Shown: piece by piece, positions 10,993-19,163 of the stretch | How the letters are laid out: every line of letters starts with the position of its first letter | Numbering within the stretch: position 1 is the stretch's first letter | Source: Phytopseudomonas daroniae | GTDB taxonomy: Bacteria > Pseudomonadota > Gammaproteobacteria > Pseudomonadales > Pseudomonadaceae | Reading direction: 5' to 3' | DNA length: 64,000 bases | Assembly (NCBI RefSeq): GCF_004327285.1 | Contig: NZ_QJUI01000007.1 | Span: forward strand, 1 to 64,000 | Notes under the pieces: generated by a model | Told to the model about the DNA's origin: nothing | The model's input: the letters and a program-made list of their open reading frames with translations, nothing else | The model's database searches: none | Translations under genes and position numbers: made by a program

Positions 10993-11020
10993 TTGTCCTA
11001 CCTCGACCGAAGTAGGACAA
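10993..11020 (+). promoter_or_regulatory. Hairpin in the hemA leader
   Basis: TTGTCCTAC (10993-11001) and GTAGGACAA (11012-11020) are perfect 9-bp inverted arms separated by 10 bases, ending 32 bp before the hemA ATG. It could be an operator or an mRNA structure. I recognise no specific regulator. Confidence 0.4.
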
Positions 11021-11052
11021 TTGGCGGCTTCCACCCCCTGTCAGCGACGTGC

Positions 11053-12333
11053 ATGGCCTTTATCGCCCTCGGTATCAACCACAAGACCGCTTCGGTGGAT
11101 GTCCGCGAGCGCGTGGCTTTTACTCCAGAGCAGCTGGTAGAGGCGTTGCAGCTGCTTTGCCGGCATACGCCAAGCCGTGAGGCGGCGATTCTGTCGACCT
11201 GCAATCGCAGTGAGTTGTACCTGGAACAGGACGGCCCGGGCGTCGATGCCGTACTCGGCTGGCTGGCCGATTATCACCATTTGAGCGTCGACGAGCTGCG
11301 TGCCTGCGCTTACGTCCACGAAGACGATGCGGCAGTTCGTCACATGATGCGCGTGGCCTCCGGCCTCGATTCCATGGTGCTGGGCGAGCCGCAGATTCTC
11401 GGCCAGATGAAGTCCGCCTTTGCCGTTGCCCGCGAGGCCGGCACCCTGGGCCCGTTGCTCGGGCGTTTGTTCCAGGCCACCTTCAGCACCGCCAAGCAGG
11501 TGCGTACCGACACCGCCATCGGCGAGAATCCGGTATCGGTAGCGTTCGCTGCCGTGAGCCTGGCCAAGCAGATATTCTCCGACCTGCATCGCAGCCAGGC
11601 GCTGCTGATCGGCGCGGGCGAGACCATCAGCCTGGTCGCCCGTCACCTTCACGATCAAGGAATCAAGCGAATCGTCGTGGCCAACCGTACCCTCGAGCGT
11701 GCCAGCAGCCTGGCCGAACAGTTCGGCGCGCACGCCGTGCTGCTTTCCGATATCCCGCAGGAGCTGGCGCACAGCGATATCGTCATCAGTTCCACCGCCA
11801 GTCAGCTGCCGATTCTCGGCAAGGGCGCGGTGGAAAGTGCCCTGAAGCAACGCAAGCACAAGCCGATCTTCATGGTCGATATCGCCGTGCCGCGGGACAT
11901 CGAGCCCCAGGTTGGCGAGCTGGACGACGTCTATCTGTATACCGTCGACGACCTGCACGAAGTCATCGAAGAAAACCTCAAGAGTCGCCAGGGGGCTGCC
12001 CAGGCCGCAGAGGAACTGGTCTCCGTCGGCGCCGACGACTTCATGGTGCGCCTGCGCGAACTGGCCGCAGTGGATGTACTTCGGGCATACCGGCAGCAGG
12101 CCGAGCGCCTGCGTGACGATGAACTGGCCCGCGCCCAGCGCATGCTCGCCAATGGCGCCGCTGCCGAAGACGTACTGGCACAGTTGGCCCGCGGCCTGAC
12201 CAACAAGCTGCTGCACGCGCCCAGCGTGCAACTGAAAAAATTCTCCGCCGACGGGCGCGTCGATGCGCTCGGTGTGGCCCAGGAGCTCTTCGCCCTCGAA
12301 GAAGGCGCGTCGTCCAATAAAGGCATGCAATGA
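11053..12333 (+). CDS. hemA: Glutamyl-tRNA reductase
   Basis: This enzyme carries out the first committed step of C5 tetrapyrrole synthesis: NADPH-dependent reduction of glutamyl-tRNA to glutamate-1-semialdehyde in the cytoplasm. The 426-residue product has the catalytic Cys50 in STCNRSELY, a conserved [15 protein letters not shown] segment, a Rossmann loop in [15 protein letters not shown], and a C-terminal dimerisation domain ending [10 protein letters not shown]. The start is set at the ATG of [15 protein letters not shown], matching the family N-terminus; the in-frame extension to 10993 crosses the leader hairpin and is not conserved. The stop overlaps the prfA start (ATGA), so the two are translationally coupled. 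In other pseudomonads lolB usually lies divergently upstream; here the adhesin gene occupies that side. Confidence 0.97.
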   Translation: MAFIALGINHKTASVDVRERVAFTPEQLVEALQLLCRHTPSREAAILSTCNRSELYLEQDGPGVDAVLGWLADYHHLSVDELRACAYVHEDDAAVRHMMRVASGLDSMVLGEPQILGQMKSAFAVAREAGTLGPLLGRLFQATFSTAKQVRTDTAIGENPVSVAFAAVSLAKQIFSDLHRSQALLIGAGETISLVARHLHDQGIKRIVVANRTLERASSLAEQFGAHAVLLSDIPQELAHSDIVISSTASQLPILGKGAVESALKQRKHKPIFMVDIAVPRDIEPQVGELDDVYLYTVDDLHEVIEENLKSRQGAAQAAEELVSVGADDFMVRLRELAAVDVLRAYRQQAERLRDDELARAQRMLANGAAAEDVLAQLARGLTNKLLHAPSVQLKKFSADGRVDALGVAQELFALEEGASSNKGMQ

Positions 12334-13412
12334 AAGCTTCGTTGATCAACAAACTCGACATGCTGCAGGATCGTTTCGAAGAGGTCACGGCCCTGCTCGG
12401 CGATGCCGAAGTGATCGGCAACCAGAACCAGTTTCGCGCCTACTCCAAGGAATACGCCGAGATCGAACCGGTGATCATGGCGTTCCGCGAGTTCCGCAAG
12501 GTGCAGGCCGATCTGGAGGGCGCCCAGGCGCTGCTCAAGGATAGCGACCCGGACATGCGCGAAATGGCCGAGGAAGAGGTCGACACGGCGAAGGCCCGCC
12601 TGGTCGAGCTGGAAGACAGCCTGCAGCGGATGTTGCTGCCCAAGGATCCCAACGACGGTCGCAACGTGTTTCTCGAAGTGCGTGCCGGTACTGGCGGCGA
12701 CGAGGCGGCGATCTTCTCCGGCGACCTGTTTCGCATGTACTCGCGCTATGCCGAGAGGCAGGGCTGGCGCGTCGAAGTACTGTCGGCCAACGAAGGCGAG
12801 CACGGCGGCTTCAAGGAAGTGATCGCCAGGGTCGAGGGCGACAACGTGTTCGCCAAGCTCAAGTTCGAATCCGGCGCGCACCGCGTGCAGCGTGTGCCGG
12901 AAACCGAATCCCAGGGGCGCATCCATACCTCGGCCTGTACTGTGGCCGTGTTGCCCGAACCGGACGAGCAGATGGCCATCGAGATCAACCCGGCCGATCT
13001 GCGCGTCGATACCTATCGCTCCTCGGGTGCCGGTGGCCAGCACGTCAACACCACCGATTCGGCGATCCGCATCACCCACATTCCCACCGGTACCGTGGTC
13101 GAGTGCCAGGAAGAGCGCTCGCAGCACAAGAACCGCGCCAAGGCCATGGCCTGGCTGGCGGCCAAGCTCAAGGATCAGCAGGATGCCGCCGCGCACAAGG
13201 AAATTTCCGACACGCGCAAGCTGCTGGTCGGTTCCGGTGACCGCTCCGAACGCATCCGCACCTACAATTTTCCTCAGGGCCGGGTCACCGATCACCGTAT
13301 CAACCTGACCCTGTATTCGCTCAATGAAGTGATCGCCGGTGGCGTCGACGCGGTGATCGAACCGCTGCTCGCCGAATACCAGGCCGATCAGCTGGCCGCG
13401 CTCAGCGATTGA
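12330..13412 (+). CDS. prfA: Peptide chain release factor 1
   Basis: RF1 recognises UAA and UAG stop codons and triggers peptidyl-tRNA hydrolysis on the ribosome. The protein is 360 residues, the normal family length, with the GGQ loop at residues 235-237 inside [15 protein letters not shown]. The N-terminal helical domain and the C-terminal [13 protein letters not shown] segment are intact. It starts within the last codons of hemA (4-base overlap). The Gln of GGQ is the methylation target of PrmC, encoded immediately downstream, and this gene order is common in gammaproteobacteria. Confidence 0.97.
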   Translation: MKASLINKLDMLQDRFEEVTALLGDAEVIGNQNQFRAYSKEYAEIEPVIMAFREFRKVQADLEGAQALLKDSDPDMREMAEEEVDTAKARLVELEDSLQRMLLPKDPNDGRNVFLEVRAGTGGDEAAIFSGDLFRMYSRYAERQGWRVEVLSANEGEHGGFKEVIARVEGDNVFAKLKFESGAHRVQRVPETESQGRIHTSACTVAVLPEPDEQMAIEINPADLRVDTYRSSGAGGQHVNTTDSAIRITHIPTGTVVECQEERSQHKNRAKAMAWLAAKLKDQQDAAAHKEISDTRKLLVGSGDRSERIRTYNFPQGRVTDHRINLTLYSLNEVIAGGVDAVIEPLLAEYQADQLAALSD

Positions 13413-13424
13413 CCACCGTAGCGG

Positions 13425-13494
13425 CAAGCTGCAAGCCACAAGCCGCAAGTGGGTGCGCGGGAGCTTGTAGCTTGAGGCTTGCAGCTTGAGGCTT
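13425..13494. repeat. Inverted repeat between prfA and prmC
   Basis: CAAGCTGCAAGCCACAAGC-type sequence at 13425-13449 pairs imperfectly with the reverse complement of 13463-13494 (GCTTGAGGCTTGCAGCTTG core). It belongs to the dispersed AAGCTGCAAGC repeats often seen between Pseudomonas genes. It ends 6 bp before the prmC ATG and would fold in the mRNA, possibly weakening prmC translation or acting as a partial attenuator. Confidence 0.6.
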
Positions 13495-13500
13495 ATAGTG

Positions 13501-14334
13501 ATGGCGACCATCGAATTTCTGCTCAATGCCGCTGAACTGCCGGACTCGCCCAGTGCCCGCCTGGATGCCGAGCTGCTGCTGGCCCATGCCCTTGGCAAGC
13601 CGCGCAGCTATCTGCGCACCTGGGCGGATCGTGAGGTCGAGGCCGACGCGGCTGTGCGATTCGCGGCCAGCCTGGCGCGCCGACGTAACGGCGAGCCGGT
13701 GGCGTACATTCTCGGCCGGCAGGGTTTCTGGAGCCTGGATCTGGATGTCGCGCCGCATACCCTGATCCCGCGGCCGGATACCGAGCTGCTGGTGGAGACC
13801 GCGCTGGCGTTATTGCCTGGCGGCCCGGCGCGGGTACTCGACCTCGGTACCGGTACGGGCGCTATCGCCCTGGCGCTGGCAAGTGAACGCCCGGCCTGGC
13901 AGGTGACCGGGGTCGATCGGGTCGACGAAGCCATTGCCCTGGCGGAAGGCAATCGGGCACGCCTGGGTCTGGCGAACGCCGCGTTCGGGTCGAGCCACTG
14001 GTTCGACGGGCAGTGCGGCGAGCGCTATGGACTGATTGTCAGCAACCCGCCCTATATCGCCAGTGACGACCGCCATCTGGACGAGGGCGATGTGCGTTTC
14101 GAGCCGAGCAGCGCGCTGGTTTCGGGCCTCGACGGCCTGGACGATATCCGTCTGATCATCAGGCAGGCGCCCGATTATCTGGCGGCTCCCGGCTGGCTGT
14201 TGCTCGAGCATGGTTTCGATCAGGCCGAGGCGGTGCGTGATCTGCTGAGCCAACGCGGTTTCGCCGAGGTTCACAGTCGGCGCGACCTGGCCAATCATGA
14301 GCGCATCAGCCTGGGGCGGTGGCCGCATGAATGA
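13501..14334 (+). CDS. prmC: Peptide chain release factor N5-glutamine methyltransferase
   Basis: PrmC transfers a methyl group from S-adenosylmethionine to the Gln of the GGQ motif in release factors 1 and 2. The 277-residue protein has a helical N-terminal domain, the SAM-binding VLDLGTGTGAIALALA motif, and the diagnostic NPPY tetrad at residues 182-185 (SNPPYIASDD). The ATG of MATIEFLL was chosen because the upstream in-frame start lies inside the repeat hairpin. It overlaps moeB by 8 bases. Both of its functional partners in the block (prfA upstream, moeB downstream) are co-oriented. Confidence 0.95.
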   Translation: MATIEFLLNAAELPDSPSARLDAELLLAHALGKPRSYLRTWADREVEADAAVRFAASLARRRNGEPVAYILGRQGFWSLDLDVAPHTLIPRPDTELLVETALALLPGGPARVLDLGTGTGAIALALASERPAWQVTGVDRVDEAIALAEGNRARLGLANAAFGSSHWFDGQCGERYGLIVSNPPYIASDDRHLDEGDVRFEPSSALVSGLDGLDDIRLIIRQAPDYLAAPGWLLLEHGFDQAEAVRDLLSQRGFAEVHSRRDLANHERISLGRWPHE

Positions 14335-15094
14335 ACACTTGAACGATGAGGAGCTGCTGCGTTACAGCCGGCAGATTCTGCTGTCGCAGATCGATATCGA
14401 TGGCCAGTTGCGACTCAAGAGCAGCCGCGCACTGATCGTCGGCCTCGGTGGGCTCGGCTCGCCGGTAGCGCTGTATCTGGCGGCGGCCGGAGTCGGTGAG
14501 CTGCACCTGGCGGATTTCGATACTGTCGACCTGAGCAACCTGCAGCGGCAGATCGCTCACGACACCGCGAGCATCGGGCAGAGCAAAGTGGATTCGGCGT
14601 TGGCTCGGCTGGCGGCGCTCAACCCCGACATTCGTCTGCATGCCCATCGCCAGGTGCTGGACGCGGACTCCCTGGCAGCAGCGGTGGCGGCGGTCGATCT
14701 GGTGCTCGATTGCTCGGACAACTTCGCCACCCGCGAGGCGGTCAATGCCGCCTGTGTCGCCGCCCGCAGGCCGCTTATCAGTGGCGCGGCGATCCGTCTG
14801 GAAGGGCAGCTTTCGGTGTTCGATCCGCGTCGTGCCGACAGCCCCTGTTACCACTGCCTGTATGGCCATGGCAGCGAAGCCGAGCTGACCTGCAGCGAAG
14901 CGGGTGTGGCTGGGCCACTGGTCGGCCTGGTTGGCAGCCTGCAAGCGCTGGAGGCCCTGAAGCTGCTGGCCGGTTTCGGTGAACCGCTGGTGGGGCGGCT
15001 GCTGCTGATCGATGCTTTCGGCTCGCGCTTTCGTGAACTGCGGGTCAAGCGCGATCCGGGTTGTGCGGTCTGTGCGGGCAACGCCCATGAGTGA
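14327..15094 (+). CDS. moeB: Molybdopterin-synthase adenylyltransferase (MoeB/ThiF family)
   Basis: This is an E1-like enzyme that uses ATP to adenylate the C-terminal glycine of the MoaD small subunit so that it can be sulphurated for molybdopterin synthesis. The 255-residue protein has the nucleotide-binding [17 protein letters not shown] loop near residues 39-55, the [13 protein letters not shown] motif, DCSDNFATR, and two zinc-binding CxxC pairs (CYHC, and C246/C249 in CAVCAGN). The start at 14327 ([16 protein letters not shown]) fits the family and overlaps prmC by 8 bases. No rhodanese domain is fused. ThiF or HesA function is less likely but not excluded. Confidence 0.92.
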   Translation: MNEHLNDEELLRYSRQILLSQIDIDGQLRLKSSRALIVGLGGLGSPVALYLAAAGVGELHLADFDTVDLSNLQRQIAHDTASIGQSKVDSALARLAALNPDIRLHAHRQVLDADSLAAAVAAVDLVLDCSDNFATREAVNAACVAARRPLISGAAIRLEGQLSVFDPRRADSPCYHCLYGHGSEAELTCSEAGVAGPLVGLVGSLQALEALKLLAGFGEPLVGRLLLIDAFGSRFRELRVKRDPGCAVCAGNAHE

Positions 15095-15884
15095 AGCGCC
15101 GATAGGGGTGTTCGATTCCGGCGTCGGTGGCCTCACGGTGTTGCGAGAGATCCGTGCGGTGCTACCGCACGAGTCGCTGCTTTATGTGGCCGATAGCGGT
15201 CACGTGCCCTATGGCGAAAAAAGCGCCGAGTACATCCGTGAGCGCTGCCGGGCAATCGCCGAATTCCTCCTCGTCCGGAATGCCAAGGCCCTGGTGCTGG
15301 CCTGCAATACCGCGACGGTGGCGGGTGTCGCCGAGCTGCGGGCGCTTTACCCACAGCTGCCTATCGTGGCCATGGAGCCTGCGGTCAAGCCTGCCGCCGC
15401 GGCGACCCGATCCGGCGTGGTCGGTGTGCTGGCTACCACCGGCACGCTGAAAAGCGCTCGTTTCGCCGCGCTGCTCGATCAGTTCGCCAGCGATGTGCGG
15501 GTGGTCACCCAGCCTTGTCCGGGGTTGGTCGAGTTGATCGAAGCGGGGGATCTGGACGATCCGGCGCTGCACGAGTTGCTGCGTGGCTACGTCGAACCAC
15601 TGCTCGCCGAGGGCTGCGATACGTTGATTCTCGGCTGCACCCACTACCCCTTTCTCAAACCATTGCTGAGCCAGTGGCTGGATCCGTCGATCAGCCTGAT
15701 CGACACCGGCGCTGCCGTAGCACGGCAGCTACAACGGCTGCTGAGTGAACGAGGGTTGCTGGCCGCAGGGCCGGCAGCGCCAGATCGCTTCTGGTGCAGT
15801 GGTGAACCATTGCTCATGCAAAGGATTCTGCCGCGGCTGTGGGGCAGCGCCGAGTATGTAAACAGTTTTACCCAAGAGCGTTAG
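15087..15884 (+). CDS. murI: Glutamate racemase
   Basis: MurI interconverts L- and D-glutamate, supplying D-Glu for peptidoglycan. The 265-residue product carries the two-cysteine racemase signature: GVFDSGVGG at the N-terminus, Cys73 in ACNTATVAG and Cys184 in GCTHYPF. The start at [12 protein letters not shown] overlaps the moeB stop by 8 bases; the longer in-frame extension lies wholly within moeB and is rejected. It is the last gene of the hemA-prfA-prmC-moeB-murI run and is followed by a 119-bp AT-rich gap before pagL. Confidence 0.96.
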   Translation: MSEAPIGVFDSGVGGLTVLREIRAVLPHESLLYVADSGHVPYGEKSAEYIRERCRAIAEFLLVRNAKALVLACNTATVAGVAELRALYPQLPIVAMEPAVKPAAAATRSGVVGVLATTGTLKSARFAALLDQFASDVRVVTQPCPGLVELIEAGDLDDPALHELLRGYVEPLLAEGCDTLILGCTHYPFLKPLLSQWLDPSISLIDTGAAVARQLQRLLSERGLLAAGPAAPDRFWCSGEPLLMQRILPRLWGSAEYVNSFTQER

Positions 15885-16003
15885 TGGGCTATTGGCCATT
15901 AAATATTTTTAGAACAAATGGAACTCAGAGCAACTCTGTAACTATAGTTTTTCCGTGCTTCACTTAAACAGAATCCGTGATCCCTATAAAAAGGATGTTT
16001 CCA

Positions 16004-16522
16004 ATGAAGAAGCTGGTTGGCTTGGCCGCTGCAGTTGCGTTGTCTCTTGGATCGGTAACAGCAGTTCAGGCCGCGGGAGTGACCTTTTCTGCAGGTCAGT
16101 CAGGTGATTCCACCATGGTTTACCGTCTCAGTGCTCAGTTCGATTTCAACAGCCGCTGGTTCGAAAGTAGTGTCGGCCACTTGGGCGGCTACTGGGATGC
16201 TGGTTACACCTATTGGGAGGGTGATGATACGTCCACCAACCACAGCATCTCCTTCGCGCCGGTATTCGTCTACGAATTCGCCGGGCAGAACGTCAAACCC
16301 TACCTGGAAGCCGGTATCGGTGTGGCAGCGTTTTCCAACACCAAACTCGAGTCCAACGATCTGGGTTCCTCGTTCCAGTTCGAGGATCGCATCGGCGCTG
16401 GCCTACGGTTCGCAGGCGGTCACGAAGTCGGTATTCGTGCGATTCACTATTCCAACGCCGGCCTCAAGAACCCCAACGATGGCGTCGAGGCTTATACCGT
16501 ACATTACCGCCTGAATTTCTAA
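16004..16522 (+). CDS. pagL: Lipid A 3-O-deacylase (outer-membrane acyloxyacyl hydrolase)
   Basis: PagL removes the 3-O-linked acyl chain from lipid A in the outer membrane, changing LPS recognition and permeability. The 172-residue product begins with a Sec signal peptide (MKKLVGLAAAVALSLG, cleavage near VQA-A), is rich in alternating beta-barrel segments (GYWDAGYTYWEG, FAPVFVYEFAG) and ends in Phe, as outer-membrane barrels do. The catalytic His-Ser pair is in AIHYSNAGLKNPNDG (His148, Ser150), with a Glu shortly after. An AAGGA ribosome site lies about 10 bases before the chosen ATG. It is a single-gene unit with its own terminator, in the same position as in P. aeruginosa between murI and phr. 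Confidence 0.93.
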   Translation: MKKLVGLAAAVALSLGSVTAVQAAGVTFSAGQSGDSTMVYRLSAQFDFNSRWFESSVGHLGGYWDAGYTYWEGDDTSTNHSISFAPVFVYEFAGQNVKPYLEAGIGVAAFSNTKLESNDLGSSFQFEDRIGAGLRFAGGHEVGIRAIHYSNAGLKNPNDGVEAYTVHYRLNF

Positions 16523-16545
16523 GTCGGTCGCGTTGCCACATCCTG

Positions 16546-16570
16546 AACCGGGCCTCACGCCCGGTTTTTT
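16546..16570 (+). terminator. Rho-independent terminator of pagL
   Basis: ACCGGGC-CTCAC-GCCCGGT stem-loop followed directly by TTTTTT, 24 bp after the pagL stop. Confidence 0.9.
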
Positions 16571-16611
16571 ATGCCTGCAGTAAGTTCGTGGCGAGGCCGC
16601 GGAGAGCACTG

Positions 16612-16929
16612 TCAGCGATAGGCATCGCGGATGCCGCGGCGTTCCTCCAGGCATTCGGGAGCGCCCAGTTCGAACTCGCGGCAGATCAGTGGACGTACCG
16701 AATAGATGGTGCAGCGCATGGTGTCGCGATCCAGTGCGGCGCACCAGCCGTCATCCAGCCTGCGCATCACCTCGCCGCCCCAATCGTCGTTGTCGATAAA
16801 GCGCCGTGGCACGCCGGTATCGGTGATCAGCATCACTTCCAGCTGGCAGCAGCAGGCCGCGCAGGTGCTGCAACTGACCTCGGTGTTTTCGGCAATCTGG
16901 GTATGGGGGATGTAGTGGTTGGCGCTCAT
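16612..16929 (-). CDS. YkgJ-family cysteine-cluster protein
   Basis: A small cytosolic protein of 105 residues with the YkgJ/CxxCxxCC arrangement (CSTCAACCC near residues 20-28), a later DDGWCAALD, MRCTIYSVRPLICREFE, and a last Cys near APECLEE. The family is presumed to bind a metal or Fe-S cluster through these cysteines, but the reaction is unknown. It lies 39 bp downstream of the DUF2878 gene on the same strand and may be the tail of the photolyase operon or independent. Confidence 0.85.
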   Translation of the reverse strand: MSANHYIPHTQIAENTEVSCSTCAACCCQLEVMLITDTGVPRRFIDNDDWGGEVMRRLDDGWCAALDRDTMRCTIYSVRPLICREFELGAPECLEERRGIRDAYR

Positions 16930-16968
16930 GGGGTTAGTTTACGCCAGGCGCCGTTGCTCTGAGAGGAT

Positions 16969-17472
16969 TCAAGCCGGGCGGTCGTTCGCCGTGTGGAGCC
17001 TGGCGAAACCGTGCAACACCGGCAGCACTACCGCCCAGATCAGTGCCAGCAGGGCCAGCGTGACCTCGGCACCGTAAGGGAAACTCGCTCCGGTCAGAGC
17101 GGCGCTCGCATAGTAGGACAATGGCGCGAAGCAGGCGCCGAGCAGGCTGGCGCGCCACCAGGGCCGCGCTGTCCAGGCCAGACAGTGGCACAGCGTAGTG
17201 CCGAGCAGCAGCCATAGCAGCGCCAGCCACAAGGGGATGAGCTGGCGAGGTTCGCCGAAATAGAAGACGCCGAATTGCAGCAGAAAGCTGTCCACCGCGC
17301 TGCCGAACAGGAACACGCTCACCAGCAGTTTGCCTTCGCGCTGCCAACTGCCAATGTAAAACAGGTGCACCAGCATGATCACCGCCACCAGCCACAACCA
17401 AGGGCCGCCACCGAGTACACAGGTGAACCAGCCGATTTGAAAGAGGATGGCGTTGAGCAGGTTTTTAGGCAC
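16969..17472 (-). CDS. DUF2878 inner-membrane protein
   Basis: A 167-residue hydrophobic protein with about five membrane segments (for example WLWLVAVIMLVHLFYIG and LWLALLWLLLGTTLCHCL) and short charged loops. It matches what I know as DUF2878, a family of unknown function commonly found at the end of a Pseudomonas operon with cyclopropane-synthase-like, DUF1365 and photolyase genes. The start is GTG at 17472, overlapping the end of the preceding short frame by 8 bases, which indicates translational coupling to the gene that once stood there. Confidence 0.75.
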   Translation of the reverse strand: MPKNLLNAILFQIGWFTCVLGGGPWLWLVAVIMLVHLFYIGSWQREGKLLVSVFLFGSAVDSFLLQFGVFYFGEPRQLIPLWLALLWLLLGTTLCHCLAWTARPWWRASLLGACFAPLSYYASAALTGASFPYGAEVTLALLALIWAVVLPVLHGFARLHTANDRPA

Positions 17473-17707
17473 CGAATCGTCCGAGCAGCTGTTGGGGGGA
17501 CGCTGCCGGTTTGGCCAGCAGCATTTGAGCGGTGTCGATGGTGCGCTCGATAAAGCCGCCTTCGCAATAGCCGCGGTAGAAGTCCCACAGTCTGAAGACG
17601 AAATTTGTCGGATCCTGGATGCGCCCGTAATGCAAACGATGTAGCCCGCCGAGACGATCCAGGTTGTGCTTGCCCAGACTGGTGAGGCGCTGCAGGAATT
17701 CGTTCAC
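17465..17707 (-). pseudogene. In-frame deletion scar: short 5' segment joined to the 3' end of a cyclopropane-fatty-acid-synthase-like gene
   Basis: An 80-codon frame begins with GTG overlapping the photolyase stop (GTGA) and ends overlapping the DUF2878 start, so it sits seamlessly in the operon. Its C-terminal half (FRLWDFYRGYCEGGFIERTI, then DTAQMLLAKP) looks like the extreme C-terminus of Cfa/UfaM-type SAM methyltransferases, which are normally about 400 residues. The N-terminal ~28 residues (VNEFLQRLTS...NLDRLGGL) resemble the start of the SnoaL/NTF2-like protein that follows phr in related species; this is from memory. The simplest reading is that one deletion removed the genes between and fused the two ends in frame. 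No catalytic motif remains, so it is probably non-functional as an enzyme, but it keeps coupling to the downstream gene. Confidence 0.65.
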
Positions 17708-19155
17708 GAGGGCTCGTTTGCCGATGGCAGGTTCTTGAACGCGTCCAGAGCACGCTGGCGGCTGGCGCGTAGGTCGACGATTGGCAGTGGATAGTCCAGG
17801 CCTGCTGCAAACAGACCGTCCTGCCCTTTGCGGCCGGCATGAGGATCGTGAATCGCCTTGTCGCTGAGCGTGGCCAGTTCCGGCAGCCACTGACGGATGA
17901 AGCGACCATCCGGATCGAAGCGCTGGGACTGGCTGACCGGATTGAAGATGCGGAAGTAGGGCACCGAGTCGGTACCGGTCGAGGCGCTCCACTGCCAGCC
18001 GCCATTGTTGGCAGCCAGATCGCCGTCGATCAGGTGACGCATGAAGAAGCGCTCGCCTTCGCGCCAGTCGATCAGCAGGTTCTTGGTCAGGAACATCGCC
18101 ACTACCATGCGCAAGCGGTTGTGCATCCAGCCGGTGGCCAGCAACTGGCGTATCGCTGCGTCGATGATCGGAATGCCGGTGCGTCCTTCCTGCCAGGCTT
18201 GCAGGTCGCTCCTGGCATCACGCCACGGCAGGGCTTCGGTTTCCGGGCGGAACGCGCGGTGCATGGACACGCGTGGGTAGCCGACCAGGATATGGGTGTA
18301 GAACTCGCGCCAGATCAGTTCATTGACCCAGGTGACGGTGCCCTGATTGCCGCTTTCGAACTCGCCCTGATTGATGTTCAGCGCCGTGTGCAGGCACTGG
18401 CGTGGGGAAACCACGCCGGCGGCCAGGTAGGCCGACAACTGGCTGGTGCCGGGGCGAGCCGGGAAGTCGCGGTTGTCGTGATAGCCCTCGATCCCTTCAC
18501 CGGCGAAGCGCTGCAGCCGCTCCCGAGCGGCTTGCTCGCCAGCCGGCCAGGCATCACGCAGCGCCTGGCTCGGCGGCTCGAAGCCGGAAACGCTATCCGG
18601 CACCTTGTCGCCGTTGATCTTCAGTCTGGCTTGCGCCTTTGGCAGTGCCACCAAGGGCGGCAGGGCGTTGTGCAGACGCTGGTAGCAGATCCCACGGAAC
18701 TGGCTGTAGACCTTGAAGTAAGTGCCCGTGCGCGTCAGCACGCTGCCGGGCTTGAACAGCAGACGATCGAGGTGGCTGTGAAAGTTGATGCCGAGCCCAT
18801 CCAGTACGGCTGCGACGCCATGGTCGCGCCGGGTTTCATTGACCCCATATTCCTCGTTGACGTGTAGCGCGCTGGCCTCCAACTCCTGAGCCAACGCGCC
18901 CAGGATTTTGGGGACAGCGCTCCACTCATCGGCTTCACGAATCAGCAGCGGTACGTTGAGGCGCTGCAGCTCCCGGCTCAGTTCAGCCAGGTTGCGCAGC
19001 CAGAAGTCCACCTTGCTTGGCGCATCGTCATGCCGTTGCCATTGACCGGGGCTGAGCAGAAATACGGCCACCGTCGGCCCGGCCCGCATGGCGGCGGTCA
19101 GCGCGCCGTTGTCGGTGACGCGCAGGTCGGTTCGGAACCACATCAGTTGCAGCAT
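17704..19155 (-). CDS. phr: Deoxyribodipyrimidine photolyase (class I)
   Basis: This flavoenzyme repairs cyclobutane pyrimidine dimers using blue light, with FADH- as catalytic cofactor and usually an antenna chromophore. The 483-residue protein has an N-terminal alpha/beta antenna domain (LMWFRTDLRVTDNGAL) and a C-terminal FAD domain with RPGTSQLSAYLAAGVVSPRQ, WVNELIWREFY, and GDLAANNGGWQWSASTGTD, where the Trp residues belong to the electron-transfer path. The start ATG follows the merR stop by 8 bp. It is the third gene of the DUF523-merR-phr run and its stop overlaps the scar frame. Light induction through the adjacent MerR/LitR-type protein and the TGTACA array is likely. Confidence 0.96.
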   Translation of the reverse strand: MLQLMWFRTDLRVTDNGALTAAMRAGPTVAVFLLSPGQWQRHDDAPSKVDFWLRNLAELSRELQRLNVPLLIREADEWSAVPKILGALAQELEASALHVNEEYGVNETRRDHGVAAVLDGLGINFHSHLDRLLFKPGSVLTRTGTYFKVYSQFRGICYQRLHNALPPLVALPKAQARLKINGDKVPDSVSGFEPPSQALRDAWPAGEQAARERLQRFAGEGIEGYHDNRDFPARPGTSQLSAYLAAGVVSPRQCLHTALNINQGEFESGNQGTVTWVNELIWREFYTHILVGYPRVSMHRAFRPETEALPWRDARSDLQAWQEGRTGIPIIDAAIRQLLATGWMHNRLRMVVAMFLTKNLLIDWREGERFFMRHLIDGDLAANNGGWQWSASTGTDSVPYFRIFNPVSQSQRFDPDGRFIRQWLPELATLSDKAIHDPHAGRKGQDGLFAAGLDYPLPIVDLRASRQRALDAFKNLPSANEPS

Positions 19156-19163
19156 GGGGCGTC

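Noticed and set aside
10743..11052. Anr/Fnr box or lolB remnant upstream of hemA
   Set aside because: No TTGAT-N4-ATCAA-like sequence and no lolB-like reading frame in the gap.
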